Assembly: GCA_900552125.1 (NCBI GenBank) | Contig: URYK01000057.1 | Coordinates: 1-14,473, forward strand | Direction of reading: 5' to 3' | From: an uncultured Solobacterium sp. | Lineage (GTDB): Bacteria; Bacillota_I; Bacilli_A; Erysipelotrichales; Erysipelotrichaceae | DNA length: 14,473 nucleotides | Part shown: in pieces, positions 1-7,410 of the stretch | Layout of the letters: every line of letters begins with the position of its first letter | How positions within the stretch are numbered: position 1 is the first letter of the stretch | The notes under the pieces: model-generated | Databases searched by the model: none | What the model was told of the DNA's origin: nothing | Seen by the model: the letters and a program-made list of their open reading frames with translations, nothing else | Position numbers and translations under genes: made by a program

Positions 1-99
1 AAATCACAAGTGGAAATAGATATTAGATACAATATTTGGGTTTGTCAAAGTTTGTCAAGAAAAGTGTGTAAGATTGCAAGAGAATGTGGCTCAACTCAT

Positions 100-515
100 A
101 CAGAATTTTACACTCTCCTAATTCATCTTTATCTACTTTCGATAAATCCGTACCTTTGGGATAAAACTCTCTGAGCACTCCATTTGTATTTTCATTTGTT
201 CCTTTCCACCACGCACAATATGAATCAAAAAAATATATATTACAATTTAATTTCTTCTCTATTTTATCGTAATCCACAAATTCCTTTCCTCATTAAATGT
301 AATTGTTTTGACTAGCTCATCAGGAAATTATTTCAAAGCCTTTATAATAGTGGGTGTTACATGCCGTTCTGCTAAAGTTACAAAACAATGTTTACTTTTT
401 CTTTTACTAACAATTCTTCCAAATTCAACCGTATCGCCTTCCCAATATCTAAATTCTTTACAGTTGTACACTTTCTTAGAATGTTTTAAAGTAAGCGCCA
501 ATTAAAATGGTGTAT
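100..515 (-). pseudogene. IS30-family transposase, 3' part (degenerate)
   Basis: Remnant of the catalytic half of an IS30-family transposase. Read on the minus strand it gives, in order, KEFRYWEGDTVEF, KHCFVTLAERH, ELVKTITF, EKKLNCNIYFFDSYCAWWKG, TNENTNG and REFYPKGTDLSKV. These match the IS30 DDE core (WEGDTV, the TERKTR-like block, DPYxxWxxGTNEN). It is dead: an in-frame TAA follows IIKALK, a one-base deletion lies near position 283 (the ITFNxGKEF block), and homology fades below about 110, where the conserved ending should be. Homology starts near 515 at the KFNIG-like segment. The missing 5' part appears to lie about 4.7 kb away at 5235-5590, in the same orientation. The family call is secure; the exact edges are approximate. 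Confidence 0.8.
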
Positions 516-609
516 ATAAAAACGTTAACTGTTAGATAGCTTACACTAAATTGGACAGTTGTTAAAAGAACCATTACAATTAAGAAAATTAAAAGTGAGG
601 TAACCTGAA

Positions 610-892
610 ATGACAAGAGACAGAAGAAACTATACTGATGAATTTAAACAAAAAATAGTTGAATTATATAACAGTAGTAAACCAAGAGCTGAATTAATTC
701 ATGAATATGAATTAACTCTTTTTTGCTTTATCTTCATGGATCAATAAATATAATTCTACTGGTTCATTTAATATAGATGATAACCGTAGTAAAGAAGAAA
801 AAGAACTTATTAAACTTTGTAAAGAAAATCAACGCTTAAGAATGGAAAATGATATTTTAAAGTAGGTAGCGTTAATTATAAGACGAAAATAA
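610..892 (+). pseudogene. IS3-family transposase OrfA (frameshifted, with amber stop)
   Basis: OrfA encodes the helix-turn-helix DNA-binding part of IS3-family transposases. It starts at ATG 610 behind GTGAGG. The first reading, MTRDRRNYTDEFKQKIVELY followed by a segment ending HEYELT, is a typical IS3 HTH. An extra T in the run near 719-724 shifts the frame. The rest continues in the next frame as [10 protein letters not shown], then a leucine-zipper-like [24 protein letters not shown] at 863-865 probably replaces CAG in the usual DILKQ motif; reading through it gives VALIIRRK and a stop at 890-892. Two independent lesions make this a pseudogene. Confidence 0.78.
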
Positions 893-1723
893 ATATTATC
901 ATTTTCAGTGCAGATAAATATCCTGTCAGCGCGATATGTAAATTATTAGATATACCTAGATCATCATCATATTATAATCGTAATAAGAATTTTAAAAAAA
1001 TTCAATGATTACTATTTAACTGATTTAATAAAAAGAATATTTAAAAACAGTCAAAACAACTACTGTTCAAGAAAGATTAAAATAGAATTAGCTAAACTAG
1101 GCCATATTGTCAGTAAAAGAAGAATTAGACGTATTATGCAGGAAAATGGCCTAGTATCAAGCTATACAGTTAAACAGTATAAAGTACATCATTCAACATG
1201 TAATAATGATAATATAGAAAATAGACTCAATCGTAATTTTAATCAGGAAAAAAGAATGAAAGTAGTAGTTAGTGATCTGACATATGTTAATGTAGGTGGT
1301 AAATGGAATTATATATGTCTTATGTTAGATTTGTATAACAGAGAGATTGTAGGATATGCAGCTAGTAAGAATAAAAATGCCAAGTTAGTAGAAAAAGCAC
1401 TCTATTCAATAAAATATGATTTACGAAAAATTGATTTGTTTCATAGCGATCGTGGAAATGAATTCAAAAATGAAGATATTGAAAAAGCATTAAAAACATT
1501 TAATATAAATAGGTCATTAAGTGCTAAAGGATGTCCGTATGATAATGCAGTTGCAGAAGCAACATATAAAATAATAAAAACAGAGTTTGCGTTTAATAAA
1601 AGATTTGAAAGTCTTGAGGAATTAGAACTTAAATTATTTGATTATGTAAACTGGTATAACAATGTGAGGATACATGGCTCACTTGGCTATAAGACACCAG
1701 TTGAATTTAGGGCGTTCTCGTAG
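889..1723 (+). pseudogene. IS3-family transposase OrfB (DDE integrase), frameshifted
   Basis: OrfB supplies the rve/DDE integrase of the IS3 transposase. The N-terminal part (KYPVSAICKLLDIPRSSSYY) reads in one frame to about 1000. A frameshift in the A-rich run near 990-1005 then moves the rest into the frame that runs to the stop at 1721-1723. The catalytic part is well kept: SDLTY (first Asp), HSDRGNEF (second Asp) and NAVAEATYK (Glu), followed by the typical ending YNNVRIHGSLGYKTPVEF. Only the N-terminal half is separated from it, so the lesion may be fairly recent. The stretch from 1136 is open on its own but would be a truncated protein without OrfA. Confidence 0.82.
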
Positions 1724-1834
1724 AATTGTCCATGTTGACAATCCAGATTATTAAATAAGTATAAAAAGTATCCATATCTCCTCTCGCTTATAGTGAACTT
1801 TCACCACTTAGATATATCTTGTGTCTAATATAAC

Positions 1835-1866
1835 AAAAAAGTGAATCAAATATTTGATTCACTTTT
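1835..1866. terminator. Perfect 30-bp palindrome, likely bidirectional terminator
   Basis: Positions 1837-1866 form a perfect 30-bp palindrome (arms AAAAGTGAATCAAAT and ATTTGATTCACTTTT). The A and T tracts at its edges give a U-run in either direction; the minus strand has six T residues. It lies between the IS3 end and the 42-aa peptide gene. It could therefore end minus-strand transcription of the radical SAM/peptide module, about 240 nt after the peptide stop, and also block read-through from the IS element. Confidence 0.6.
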
Positions 1867-2106
1867 CAAATCATACAATAATTGTTCGATAAATAACCAT
1901 GAAATTTTTCAAATTCACCAAAAGCTTTCATTATCATATACAAGTATGCACAGATGTAAGAATAATGTTTTTTGTTCCATAAATTATTGCTTTTAGAATT
2001 TAAATACTAATATATTCTAATCTCTGTACTTTTATGAGTAACTTTTATTTGAAAAATAGAACATATATTTTACGGAACATTTTAAACATTGAGTTACATC
2101 ATATTA
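1867..2106 (-). other. Gap between terminator and 42-aa peptide gene; no convincing gene
   Basis: AT-rich 3' flank of the peptide module. The minus strand has one open stretch without a start, roughly 1870-2010, reading WNKKHYSYICAYLY and then KAFGEFEKFHGYLSNNY before a stop. It looks somewhat protein-like but has no start or ribosome-binding site, and I do not recognise it. It may be a remnant of a lost gene. Two tiny ATG frames (14 and 21 codons) have no ribosome-binding site and are not called. Confidence 0.3.
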
Positions 2107-2235
2107 TTATGCAACTTCTATATTACTTCCACAAATACTTTCACTTGTAACTGCGCATCCCAAAGAAACTGAAGCAATATATTTTCCTTTCTTGAGAACT
2201 TTTGGTTTTTTGAATTCTTTTTTCTTAGTTTTCAT
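2107..2235 (-). CDS. Small 42-aa Cys-containing peptide, putative RiPP precursor
   Basis: A 42-codon gene that a length cut-off would miss. Its ATG (2235-2233) overlaps the TGA of the upstream radical SAM gene as ATGA. A strong TAAGGAGG site (2250-2243) sits 7 nt upstream, inside the end of that gene. The product begins with a very Lys-rich segment (MKTKKKEFKKPKVLKKGK). It then changes to a small-residue, Ser/Thr-rich C-terminus with SLGC (Cys27) and ESICGSN (Cys35), ending EVA. A basic leader followed by a short two-cysteine core, coupled to a SPASM radical SAM enzyme with a PqqD-like domain, is the layout of thioether peptides (sactipeptide/ranthipeptide type). The coupling is seen directly; the precursor role is inferred. 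No double-glycine cleavage site is evident. Confidence 0.7.
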   Translation of the reverse strand: MKTKKKEFKKPKVLKKGKYIASVSLGCAVTSESICGSNIEVA

Positions 2236-3575
2236 TTTTTTTCCTCCTTATTTAAATTTGATTTTATATCTGCTATTAAACAAGCCTCATCATATGGTTC
2301 GAACATTGAACCAGTAAAGGCTAAAGCAGCACCTGGACAGTAAAAACAATATTCTTTTTTTGAACAATTTCTGCATTTTACTAAATTTGATTGAGTACTA
2401 TTTCTTAAGTAGTTTAATTTTTTTGAATTATACCATAACTCTTTGATGTTACTAGTCTTAATATTCCCTAATTTAAATTTTAAAACATTGCATGGATAAA
2501 TATTTCCAAAAGGATCTATACTTAATGCAGATTTTCCCATTCCGCATATTGAATCATTATCTTTTTTTTCATTAAAGTAGTTTTTCTTTCCTACTCTAGA
2601 CAAATCTTTTTGTAATAAATTTTTCAGAAGAGTACGATTTTTTATCGAATTGGACAAATTATTTGTATCACCACTTAAATGGGGAATTAGAAGAGTGCTT
2701 GTTTGAAAAGTTGCACCCAATTTTTTTGATAATTTTTCCAAAGAATCATAATCTCTATAATTCAAATTCATTAAAACTGTTTTAATATTTGTTGGTATAC
2801 CATACTTTTTACATAATTTGAGACAATTTATTGTTTTAGCAAATGATCCATTCACACCAGTTATTTTTTCATGAATACTTTTACTTGCTCCATATAAGCT
2901 ACATTGTATGCTTCGAACATTCATTTTCGAAAGACGTCTAATTTTATCTTCATTTAACAAATTTCCATTCGTAAAAATATCAACTAAAAAACCTAATTTC
3001 ATTGTATAATCTAATATGTCAAAAATATCATCTCTTGTAAATAATTCTCCGCCAGTCAATGTTAATTTGAAGACACCTGCATCTCGCAAATCCTTCAACA
3101 ATTTGTATATTTCTAAAGTCGATAATTCGTGTTTATTATCAGATTTGCCAAGTGCATAACAATGAATACAATTTAAATTACATTTATATGTTAATTCAAT
3201 CAATGCAGTAAATAAGATATTATTAGTTCTTAGTTTTTGTTCAAAATAACTTTCAATATCACTATAACTCCCATTATTTGATACTTTATCTATAGTATTA
3301 AACAGTTTATTTTGACCTTGTATTTCTACTATACCCTCATCATATAATTCTATGATAAAATCTTGAAGATCGTTTAAATCCACCAAATAATCATAACTAT
3401 CTATTAAGCGTATTCTAATTTCTTCAAGCGTTAAAAAGTTTTCTTTTTTTAAAATCTGTATTATATCAGCTGCTGAATCATTGACTATAAAGACATTATG
3501 TAATTTTAAATTGTAAACTATCATTTCATCATTATTTCTATTAAAAAATATATATGTGGATAATTTAATTTTCAT
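2232..3575 (-). CDS. Radical SAM/SPASM peptide-modifying enzyme with N-terminal PqqD-like domain
   Basis: Probable peptide maturase of 447 aa. Residues about 1-90 resemble a PqqD-like RiPP recognition element (VYNLKLHNVFIVNDSAAD, then a helical segment ending DEGIVEI). The radical SAM core starts at CNLNCIHC (Cys132, 136, 139), with TGGE at 174-177. The C-terminus is a full SPASM domain with Cys344, Cys362 (after DPFGNIYP), Cys401, 404, 410, 413 and 432, which should bind two auxiliary Fe-S clusters. The frame is open from GTG 3584, but that codon overlaps the GAGG ribosome-binding site (3587-3584). The ATG at 3575, 8 nt downstream, fits better. The gene ends in ATGA overlap with the 42-aa peptide, its likely substrate. 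The family resembles thioether-forming maturases, but the exact reaction is not shown by sequence. It appears intact despite decayed IS elements on both sides. Confidence 0.88.
   Translation of the reverse strand: MKIKLSTYIFFNRNNDEMIVYNLKLHNVFIVNDSAADIIQILKKENFLTLEEIRIRLIDSYDYLVDLNDLQDFIIELYDEGIVEIQGQNKLFNTIDKVSNNGSYSDIESYFEQKLRTNNILFTALIELTYKCNLNCIHCYALGKSDNKHELSTLEIYKLLKDLRDAGVFKLTLTGGELFTRDDIFDILDYTMKLGFLVDIFTNGNLLNEDKIRRLSKMNVRSIQCSLYGASKSIHEKITGVNGSFAKTINCLKLCKKYGIPTNIKTVLMNLNYRDYDSLEKLSKKLGATFQTSTLLIPHLSGDTNNLSNSIKNRTLLKNLLQKDLSRVGKKNYFNEKKDNDSICGMGKSALSIDPFGNIYPCNVLKFKLGNIKTSNIKELWYNSKKLNYLRNSTQSNLVKCRNCSKKEYCFYCPGAALAFTGSMFEPYDEACLIADIKSNLNKEEKK
2243..2250 (-). promoter_or_regulatory. 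Ribosome-binding site of the 42-aa peptide, inside the radical SAM gene
   Basis: TAAGGAGG on the minus strand lies 7 nt before the ATG at 2235 and within the last codons of the radical SAM gene. It sets the start of the small peptide and, with the ATGA overlap, supports coupled translation. Confidence 0.8.
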
Positions 3576-3584
3576 CATCATCAC

Positions 3585-4204
3585 CTCTAAATTAATTCGA
3601 CTTCTATTTTATAATTTTGTTTTTTTTTATGATTTTTATAATTGTTTTTATTTAAGTAATTCCTTCTAAAAACAATTATAATTTTGAACGTGAATATTAT
3701 TCTTTTAAAAAAGTAAACATAAAAACCATTCTAAACTTGAAAACTATTCAACTACTAATATGTATTTTTTATTTGATTAATTTTCTGTTGATAGTAATCA
3801 TACCATCATCTGCTTTAGATACTCATTCTTAGTCTCATAGTATTAAGATGTATTATAAAAAAATAATTTTTTCATGCCAATAATAATTGGGACAAACATT
3901 TATCTGGATGCTTATATCAGGATTACTTCAATATATTACAATTTTTAAAATTATTGAATTTCAAATGTTTTTGTGTTTTCTTTTTTGTTTATCGATTGCC
4001 AGATTGTCAATGGTCAATTTTTTATTTTATAAGAACCAGATAAAATCATTATTTTAGATTTTATCTAATTATGTTCGAAGCTACTCTCATTTATCTTTTC
4101 TTAAATAATTTTATCATTAATTTGATTAATTAACAATCAAATTAACCCATCATTATAGATTTAAAAAGAAAAAATCTGATAATCATTATTTGTCAGCTTT
4201 AGCA
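3585..4204. other. AT-rich intergenic stretch without a supported gene
   Basis: About 620 bp upstream of the radical SAM/peptide module. Apart from the inverted repeat at 3636-3681 I see no open frame with a ribosome-binding site on either strand, and no promoter that I can place with confidence. It should contain the promoter of the module, since the next upstream sequence is IS debris. Confidence 0.5.
3636..3681. repeat. 15-bp perfect inverted repeat upstream of the radical SAM/peptide module
   Basis: TTATAATTGTTTTTA (3636-3650) and its exact reverse complement (3667-3681) are separated by 16 nt. They begin about 60 nt upstream of the chosen start of the radical SAM gene. Read toward that gene the stem is not followed by a U-run, so it is not a classical terminator. 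It could be an operator, a 5'-UTR hairpin, or a relic of a mobile-element end. Confidence 0.5.
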
Positions 4205-4460
4205 ATAAAAATATTTTAAAATAGCTGAAATAACAACGGTTTGCGAAAGGTTAAAATAGAATTGACAAACTAGGCTGATATTGTAAGTGAAAAAAGAGTT
4301 GAATCTATTATACAGGAAAATGGACTAGTATCAAGAGCCATACAGTTAAACAGAAAAGAGTACGTCAAACTACGCGTAATAATATGGAGATAAGTGAAAG
4401 TAGTAGTTAATAACCTAATATATGCCGATGTGCTGGAAAGTGGAATTTATAAAATTAATA
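4205..4460 (+). pseudogene. Second, highly decayed IS3-family orfB fragment
   Basis: The DNA is alignable by eye to about 1035-1310 of the fuller IS3 copy. Shared blocks include GTTAAAATAGAATT, AAACTAGGC, ATACAGGAAAATGG (ATGCAGGAAAATGG in the other copy), CTAGTATCAAG, ATACAGTTAAACAG and AAAGTAGTAGTTA. Many indels and stops make it untranslatable. It has the same orientation as the copy at 552-1732, so the radical SAM/peptide module lies between two directly repeated relatives. Confidence 0.75.
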
Positions 4461-4483
4461 TCTTAAAGTGTATATGTTAATCT

Positions 4484-4534
4484 AAAACTGATTCACTTGA
4501 TTGAAAAAATCAGTCGAAAAGTGATCAGTTTTTT
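4484..4534 (+). terminator. Long hairpin with T-run, likely terminator
   Basis: AAAACTGAT-T-CACTT (4484-4498) pairs with AAGTGATCAGTTTT (about 4519-4532), with one bulged T and a smaller GATT/AATC stem inside. Six T residues follow on the plus strand, and a shorter T-run exists on the minus strand. It separates the IS3 fragment from the IS66 fragment. Its stem shares GATTCACTT with the palindrome at 1837-1866. Confidence 0.5.
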
Positions 4535-4546
4535 AGTACTCTCATA

Positions 4547-4777
4547 CTAAGACATGCGTCTTAGTTGGGAGGTGAAAGGAAGTGAAATCATTAATGCAAA
4601 TGTTAAGGCCTTCATCATTCTTGTGTTTCTGCCACAAAACAAGAATAGGGAATTAGAAAATGGATCCAGATTGAAATCTGTTTGAACAAGTGCCGCTAAT
4701 CCATCACTTTGTTTTCTCATGTCTGTATAGCCTACAGCTATATAGATATGTTCAACTTTAGAAACATCTCCTAGCAT
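4547..4777 (-). pseudogene. tnpB: IS66-family TnpB (IS66 Orf2), C-terminally truncated
   Basis: The accessory protein of IS66-family elements. The N-terminal 50 or so residues are diagnostic: IYIAVGYTDMRKQSDGLAAL, then FNLDPFSNSLFLFCGRNTR. After KALTF the usual acidic WxxxGF...LYKR...WP ending is missing and replaced by unrelated residues, so the frame has been cut by a deletion or indel near 4600. It overlaps the end of tnpA by 7 nt, the normal IS66 arrangement. The large transposase tnpC, which should follow below 4547, is absent. Confidence 0.75.
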
Positions 4778-5118
4778 AGTAATGCCTTAATTATATTCAT
4801 GACTGTGTTTAAATCACTTTGATGATTAAATTCAATTCGAACATTTCCTTTTGTGATGGTAAGAGGTTCGCTCTTAGATACATCAGAATTAACTGGTACA
4901 AATGAACGTTTTGATTCAATTTTTACAGGTGAGGACTGCTCATTAAGTAAATCGTTTCTAATTAATCTAAGATATTTGTAATAGGTAGATTTACCAACAT
5001 GATTTAAATCACACCATTCACTCAATATCATATCACTATTATTGAAATCAGTAATTAATTGTTTCCGTTTTAAAATATTTAACTCATGTTTTGTTTTTTT
5101 AACATTATCTTCCATCAT
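4771..5118 (-). pseudogene. tnpA: IS66-family TnpA (Orf1), remnant of a gutted element
   Basis: The small helix-turn-helix protein of IS66 elements. It shows the SEWCDLNHVGKSTYYKYLR motif followed, after a Ser/Pro-rich linker, by the conserved ITKGNVRIEFN and a terminal MNIIKALL. GGAGG at 5127-5123 fits starts at ATG 5118 or 5115; the open frame extends upstream to 5148 but lacks a site there. The reading frame itself is intact at about 115 aa. It is listed as a pseudogene because tnpB is truncated and tnpC is missing, so the element cannot transpose. No terminal inverted repeats were found. Confidence 0.7.
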
Positions 5119-5146
5119 AACACCTCCAATAATTATACTCGATATC

Positions 5147-5196
5147 ATAGAGTTTTATAGAGTTTAATAGACTTCTATAGAAGTCTATAAATTTCT
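5147..5196. repeat. Five tandem 10-bp degenerate repeats containing a 22-bp palindrome
   Basis: Positions 5147-5196 break into five 10-bp units: ATAGAGTTTT, ATAGAGTTTA, ATAGACTTCT, ATAGAAGTCT and ATAAATTTCT. Units 3 and 4 plus two bases (5167-5188) form a perfect palindrome. The 10-bp spacing matches one helical turn, which suggests a protein-binding array. It lies directly upstream of the IS66 tnpA remnant, so it may be a regulatory or end sequence of that element. Confidence 0.6.
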
Positions 5197-5234
5197 ACAG
5201 TATCTTTAGATAAATAGTGTCACAAATGATTAAT

Positions 5235-5590
5235 AAATTAAATGCACCTTTTTATTTTGCGTTTTCGTTTTAAATGATCTTTTCTCCTTAAATGCTTCAT
5301 TGTTATTTTCTTGATTTGTTTTCTATGAATCATCCTATAAATGGTAGAAGTCGAAAGTACAGAAATTCCTTCTTAATATATATAATCCTGTGCTTTGTTT
5401 AGACAGTATACGTAAAATCATCCTCTGCTGCCAGTTTCAACTTTATTTCTATTTATCTTTCTTGATATGGTAATTAGTCAACGATGTAAAGCTTTTGTAA
5501 TTGTTCTAACTTACATGCCAAAATCTTTATGTTTGGATACTTACACTTTAACATAGTAATTTCTATGCGTCTTTTTGTATTGTGTTGCAT
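5235..5590 (-). pseudogene. IS30-family transposase, 5' part (degenerate)
   Basis: Minus-strand frames give MQHNTKRRIEITML, then NIKILACKLEQLQK (resembling the IS30 N-terminal HTH). Further on come GISVLSTSTIYRMIHR and MKHLRRKDHLKRKRKIKR, which match the IS30 block before the catalytic core. Several stops and frame changes interrupt it, so it cannot be expressed. Recognisable homology stops near 5235 at the segment that normally reads KRGKFNIG. The other IS30 part, at 100-515, starts at about the same protein position. The family call rests mainly on the STIYRMIHR/LRRK part; the HTH part is less certain. Confidence 0.6.
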
Positions 5591-5778
5591 TTGTAATGAC
5601 AAATTATCTATTCAAAAAGAAGCTGAACAAAATCAACTTCTCAAAACGTTATTTCTATAATTATATATTAGCAATATTGTGATGATATATTTAAATTTTT
5701 TGCAAATTAAAATTACAAATAAACCTAACTTGTTACTTTTTATACCATAATAAAAACAGAATTTATACTTTTAAAGTA

Positions 5779-7398
5779 TTATAAGCAAGATAAAGTAATT
5801 TTTTTATCTATAATTTTGTCAAATATATGATCATGAGTTATCAAAATTATTATCTTATCTTTTTTTATTTTATTTATTTCAGATAATAATAATTCTTTAC
5901 TTTTCATATCAAGAGAATTGGTAGGTTCGTCAAAAATATATACATCTGCATTTTTTACCAATCCCCTAATTAAGCAAATTTTCTTTTTTTCACCGCCAGA
6001 AACATTTGATAAATTCTCATTTATAATATAAGAAGATTTTTCTTCGTCCAAATATTCGAGAGTAAACATTTTATTATCATTATTCATAATTTCATTACTA
6101 TAATCTTCCATATTAAAGAATATATTTTCAATCAATGTACCATTAAAAATTAGATCGTCCTGAAGTATTATACTTAAATTATTTGTTCTAAGATTCATGA
6201 TATCTATCTCTTTTATATTTATATCATTAAAAAAGATATCTCCTTTATACATATCTGGATATAATCCAATAATAAGATTAATTAAAGTTGATTTACCTGC
6301 ACCATTAGGACCAACAATTTGATAAACTTTGCCACTTTCAAATATGTAATTGACGTTTTTTAAAACATCTATATTATCATACCTAAAAGATACGTTTTTA
6401 AATTCAATTTTAGATACTTTCTCAAGCGTTTTACTTCCATTTTTTTCTACTCTCATATTTAATATTTCAAGTATTCTTAAAGCAGACACTTGATTTTCAA
6501 TATACTGGTTACCTAAATTGATAAAATATTTAGTACTTGTAATTAAATTGCTGAAATATGATGACAATATAGTAAATGATCCAATAGTGAGGTTTCCTTC
6601 TAAAATTTGAAAGCCACCAAATAAAAATAAAACTATTTGAGAAATAAACGTGATTATAGATTCAGAACTTTGAAAAATGAAATTAAGTCTTGTATTTTTT
6701 ATTGATATTGATAATAAATTATTAAAAGCATCTAGAAACTTTTTCGAAAATAAAGAAAACAAATTATATACTTTTATTAATTTTATTTTTGTTAACTGTT
6801 CTTGTAAAGAAGCTACATAGTTAGCTTGAGATTCTTTAAATAAATATTTTACATTTGCTATAGGTTTTTTCAAAAGAAAATATAATACAATATATACTAG
6901 AATTAATCCTAAAACAAACATACTTATATTAACATTTATCTTTACAATAATTATAAAAGAAATAATAAAAGTAGCTGAATTTGCTAATATTCCATTTAAT
7001 AAAGATATACAAAAATTAATTAGAATGTTGCAATCCGAATAAATTCTTTGCGTCATATATGCATGATTTTGTTTTTCAATAAACTGCATAGATATTCTTT
7101 GAAAATGTTCAATTACTCTCTTATTAAATTCGTAATTCATTTTACATTGTAATTTGGTAGAAATTATAGAGAAAAAATATGAAATGGTTATTTGAAAAAT
7201 AGCTAATATTAGATATAACAACGTATAGCTATATATTAAATCTATTGCAGGATTAGATAATAAAGCATCAATAAAACTCCCAGAAATATAAGGTGCAATA
7301 ACATTCAATATAGTTAAACAAAATGTAATAAATATAAATATGATTAATAAAAATAAATTTTGTTTAAAATGAATTTTGACTAAATGATATATGTCCAT
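5779..7398 (-). CDS. ABC exporter, fused membrane and ATPase domains, no peptidase domain
   Basis: A 539-aa half-transporter, expected to dimerise and export the modified peptide or give self-protection. Residues about 15-300 hold the six-helix exporter membrane domain, with hydrophobic segments near 15-37, 54-80, 125-150, 155-177, 245-265 and 270-295. The ATPase domain has Walker A GPNGAGKS (363-370), signature VSGGE (466-470), Walker B VYIFDE (486-491) and H-loop His522. The transmembrane region starts almost at the N-terminus, so there is no C39 peptidase domain to cut a leader. GAGG sits 7 nt before ATG 7398, and the gene follows the third radical SAM by 12 nt as the last gene of the operon. 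A weak 7-bp hairpin (5765-5779) overlaps its stop codon. Confidence 0.92.
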   Translation of the reverse strand: MDIYHLVKIHFKQNLFLLIIFIFITFCLTILNVIAPYISGSFIDALLSNPAIDLIYSYTLLYLILAIFQITISYFFSIISTKLQCKMNYEFNKRVIEHFQRISMQFIEKQNHAYMTQRIYSDCNILINFCISLLNGILANSATFIISFIIIVKINVNISMFVLGLILVYIVLYFLLKKPIANVKYLFKESQANYVASLQEQLTKIKLIKVYNLFSLFSKKFLDAFNNLLSISIKNTRLNFIFQSSESIITFISQIVLFLFGGFQILEGNLTIGSFTILSSYFSNLITSTKYFINLGNQYIENQVSALRILEILNMRVEKNGSKTLEKVSKIEFKNVSFRYDNIDVLKNVNYIFESGKVYQIVGPNGAGKSTLINLIIGLYPDMYKGDIFFNDINIKEIDIMNLRTNNLSIILQDDLIFNGTLIENIFFNMEDYSNEIMNNDNKMFTLEYLDEEKSSYIINENLSNVSGGEKKKICLIRGLVKNADVYIFDEPTNSLDMKSKELLLSEINKIKKDKIIILITHDHIFDKIIDKKITLSCL

Positions 7399-7410
7399 AC
7401 CAATTCCTCG

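Larger units (their letters stand above)
552..1732 (+). mobile_element. IS3-family (IS150-like) insertion sequence, inactivated
   Basis: An IS3-family element whose two ends are recognisable. It starts TGGACAGTT at 552 and ends AATTGTCCA at 1732, an imperfect terminal inverted repeat ending in the usual TG...CA. At about 1.18 kb it is near the normal size. It carries an orfA (from 610) and an orfB (to 1723), both interrupted. No target-site duplication is visible, so the flanks have decayed or recombined. A second, far more degraded orfB copy in the same orientation lies at 4205-4460. Confidence 0.8.

Noticed and set aside
1..174. Plus-strand open frame entering from the left edge, with CQSLSRKVCKIARECG
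   Set aside because: The first 110 bases lie outside IS30 homology and could be the end of some other gene, but I recognise no family and the rest is antisense to IS30. Too little to call.
308..505. Plus-strand 65-codon open frame
   Set aside because: It is antisense to the IS30 transposase remnant, whose minus-strand translation has clear family motifs.
1136..1723. IS3 orfB as an intact 195-aa transposase gene starting at 1136
   Set aside because: The homologous N-terminal half lies upstream in another frame, and the ATG at 1136 is an internal codon of orfB.
5147..5196. The 10-bp tandem repeats as a CRISPR array
   Set aside because: Units are contiguous and only 10 bp long, with no spacers and no cas genes.
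5765..5779. Terminator at the end of the ABC transporter gene
   Set aside because: The stem is short and AT-only in effect, and the T-run is separated from it by several bases. Mentioned only in the transporter entry.
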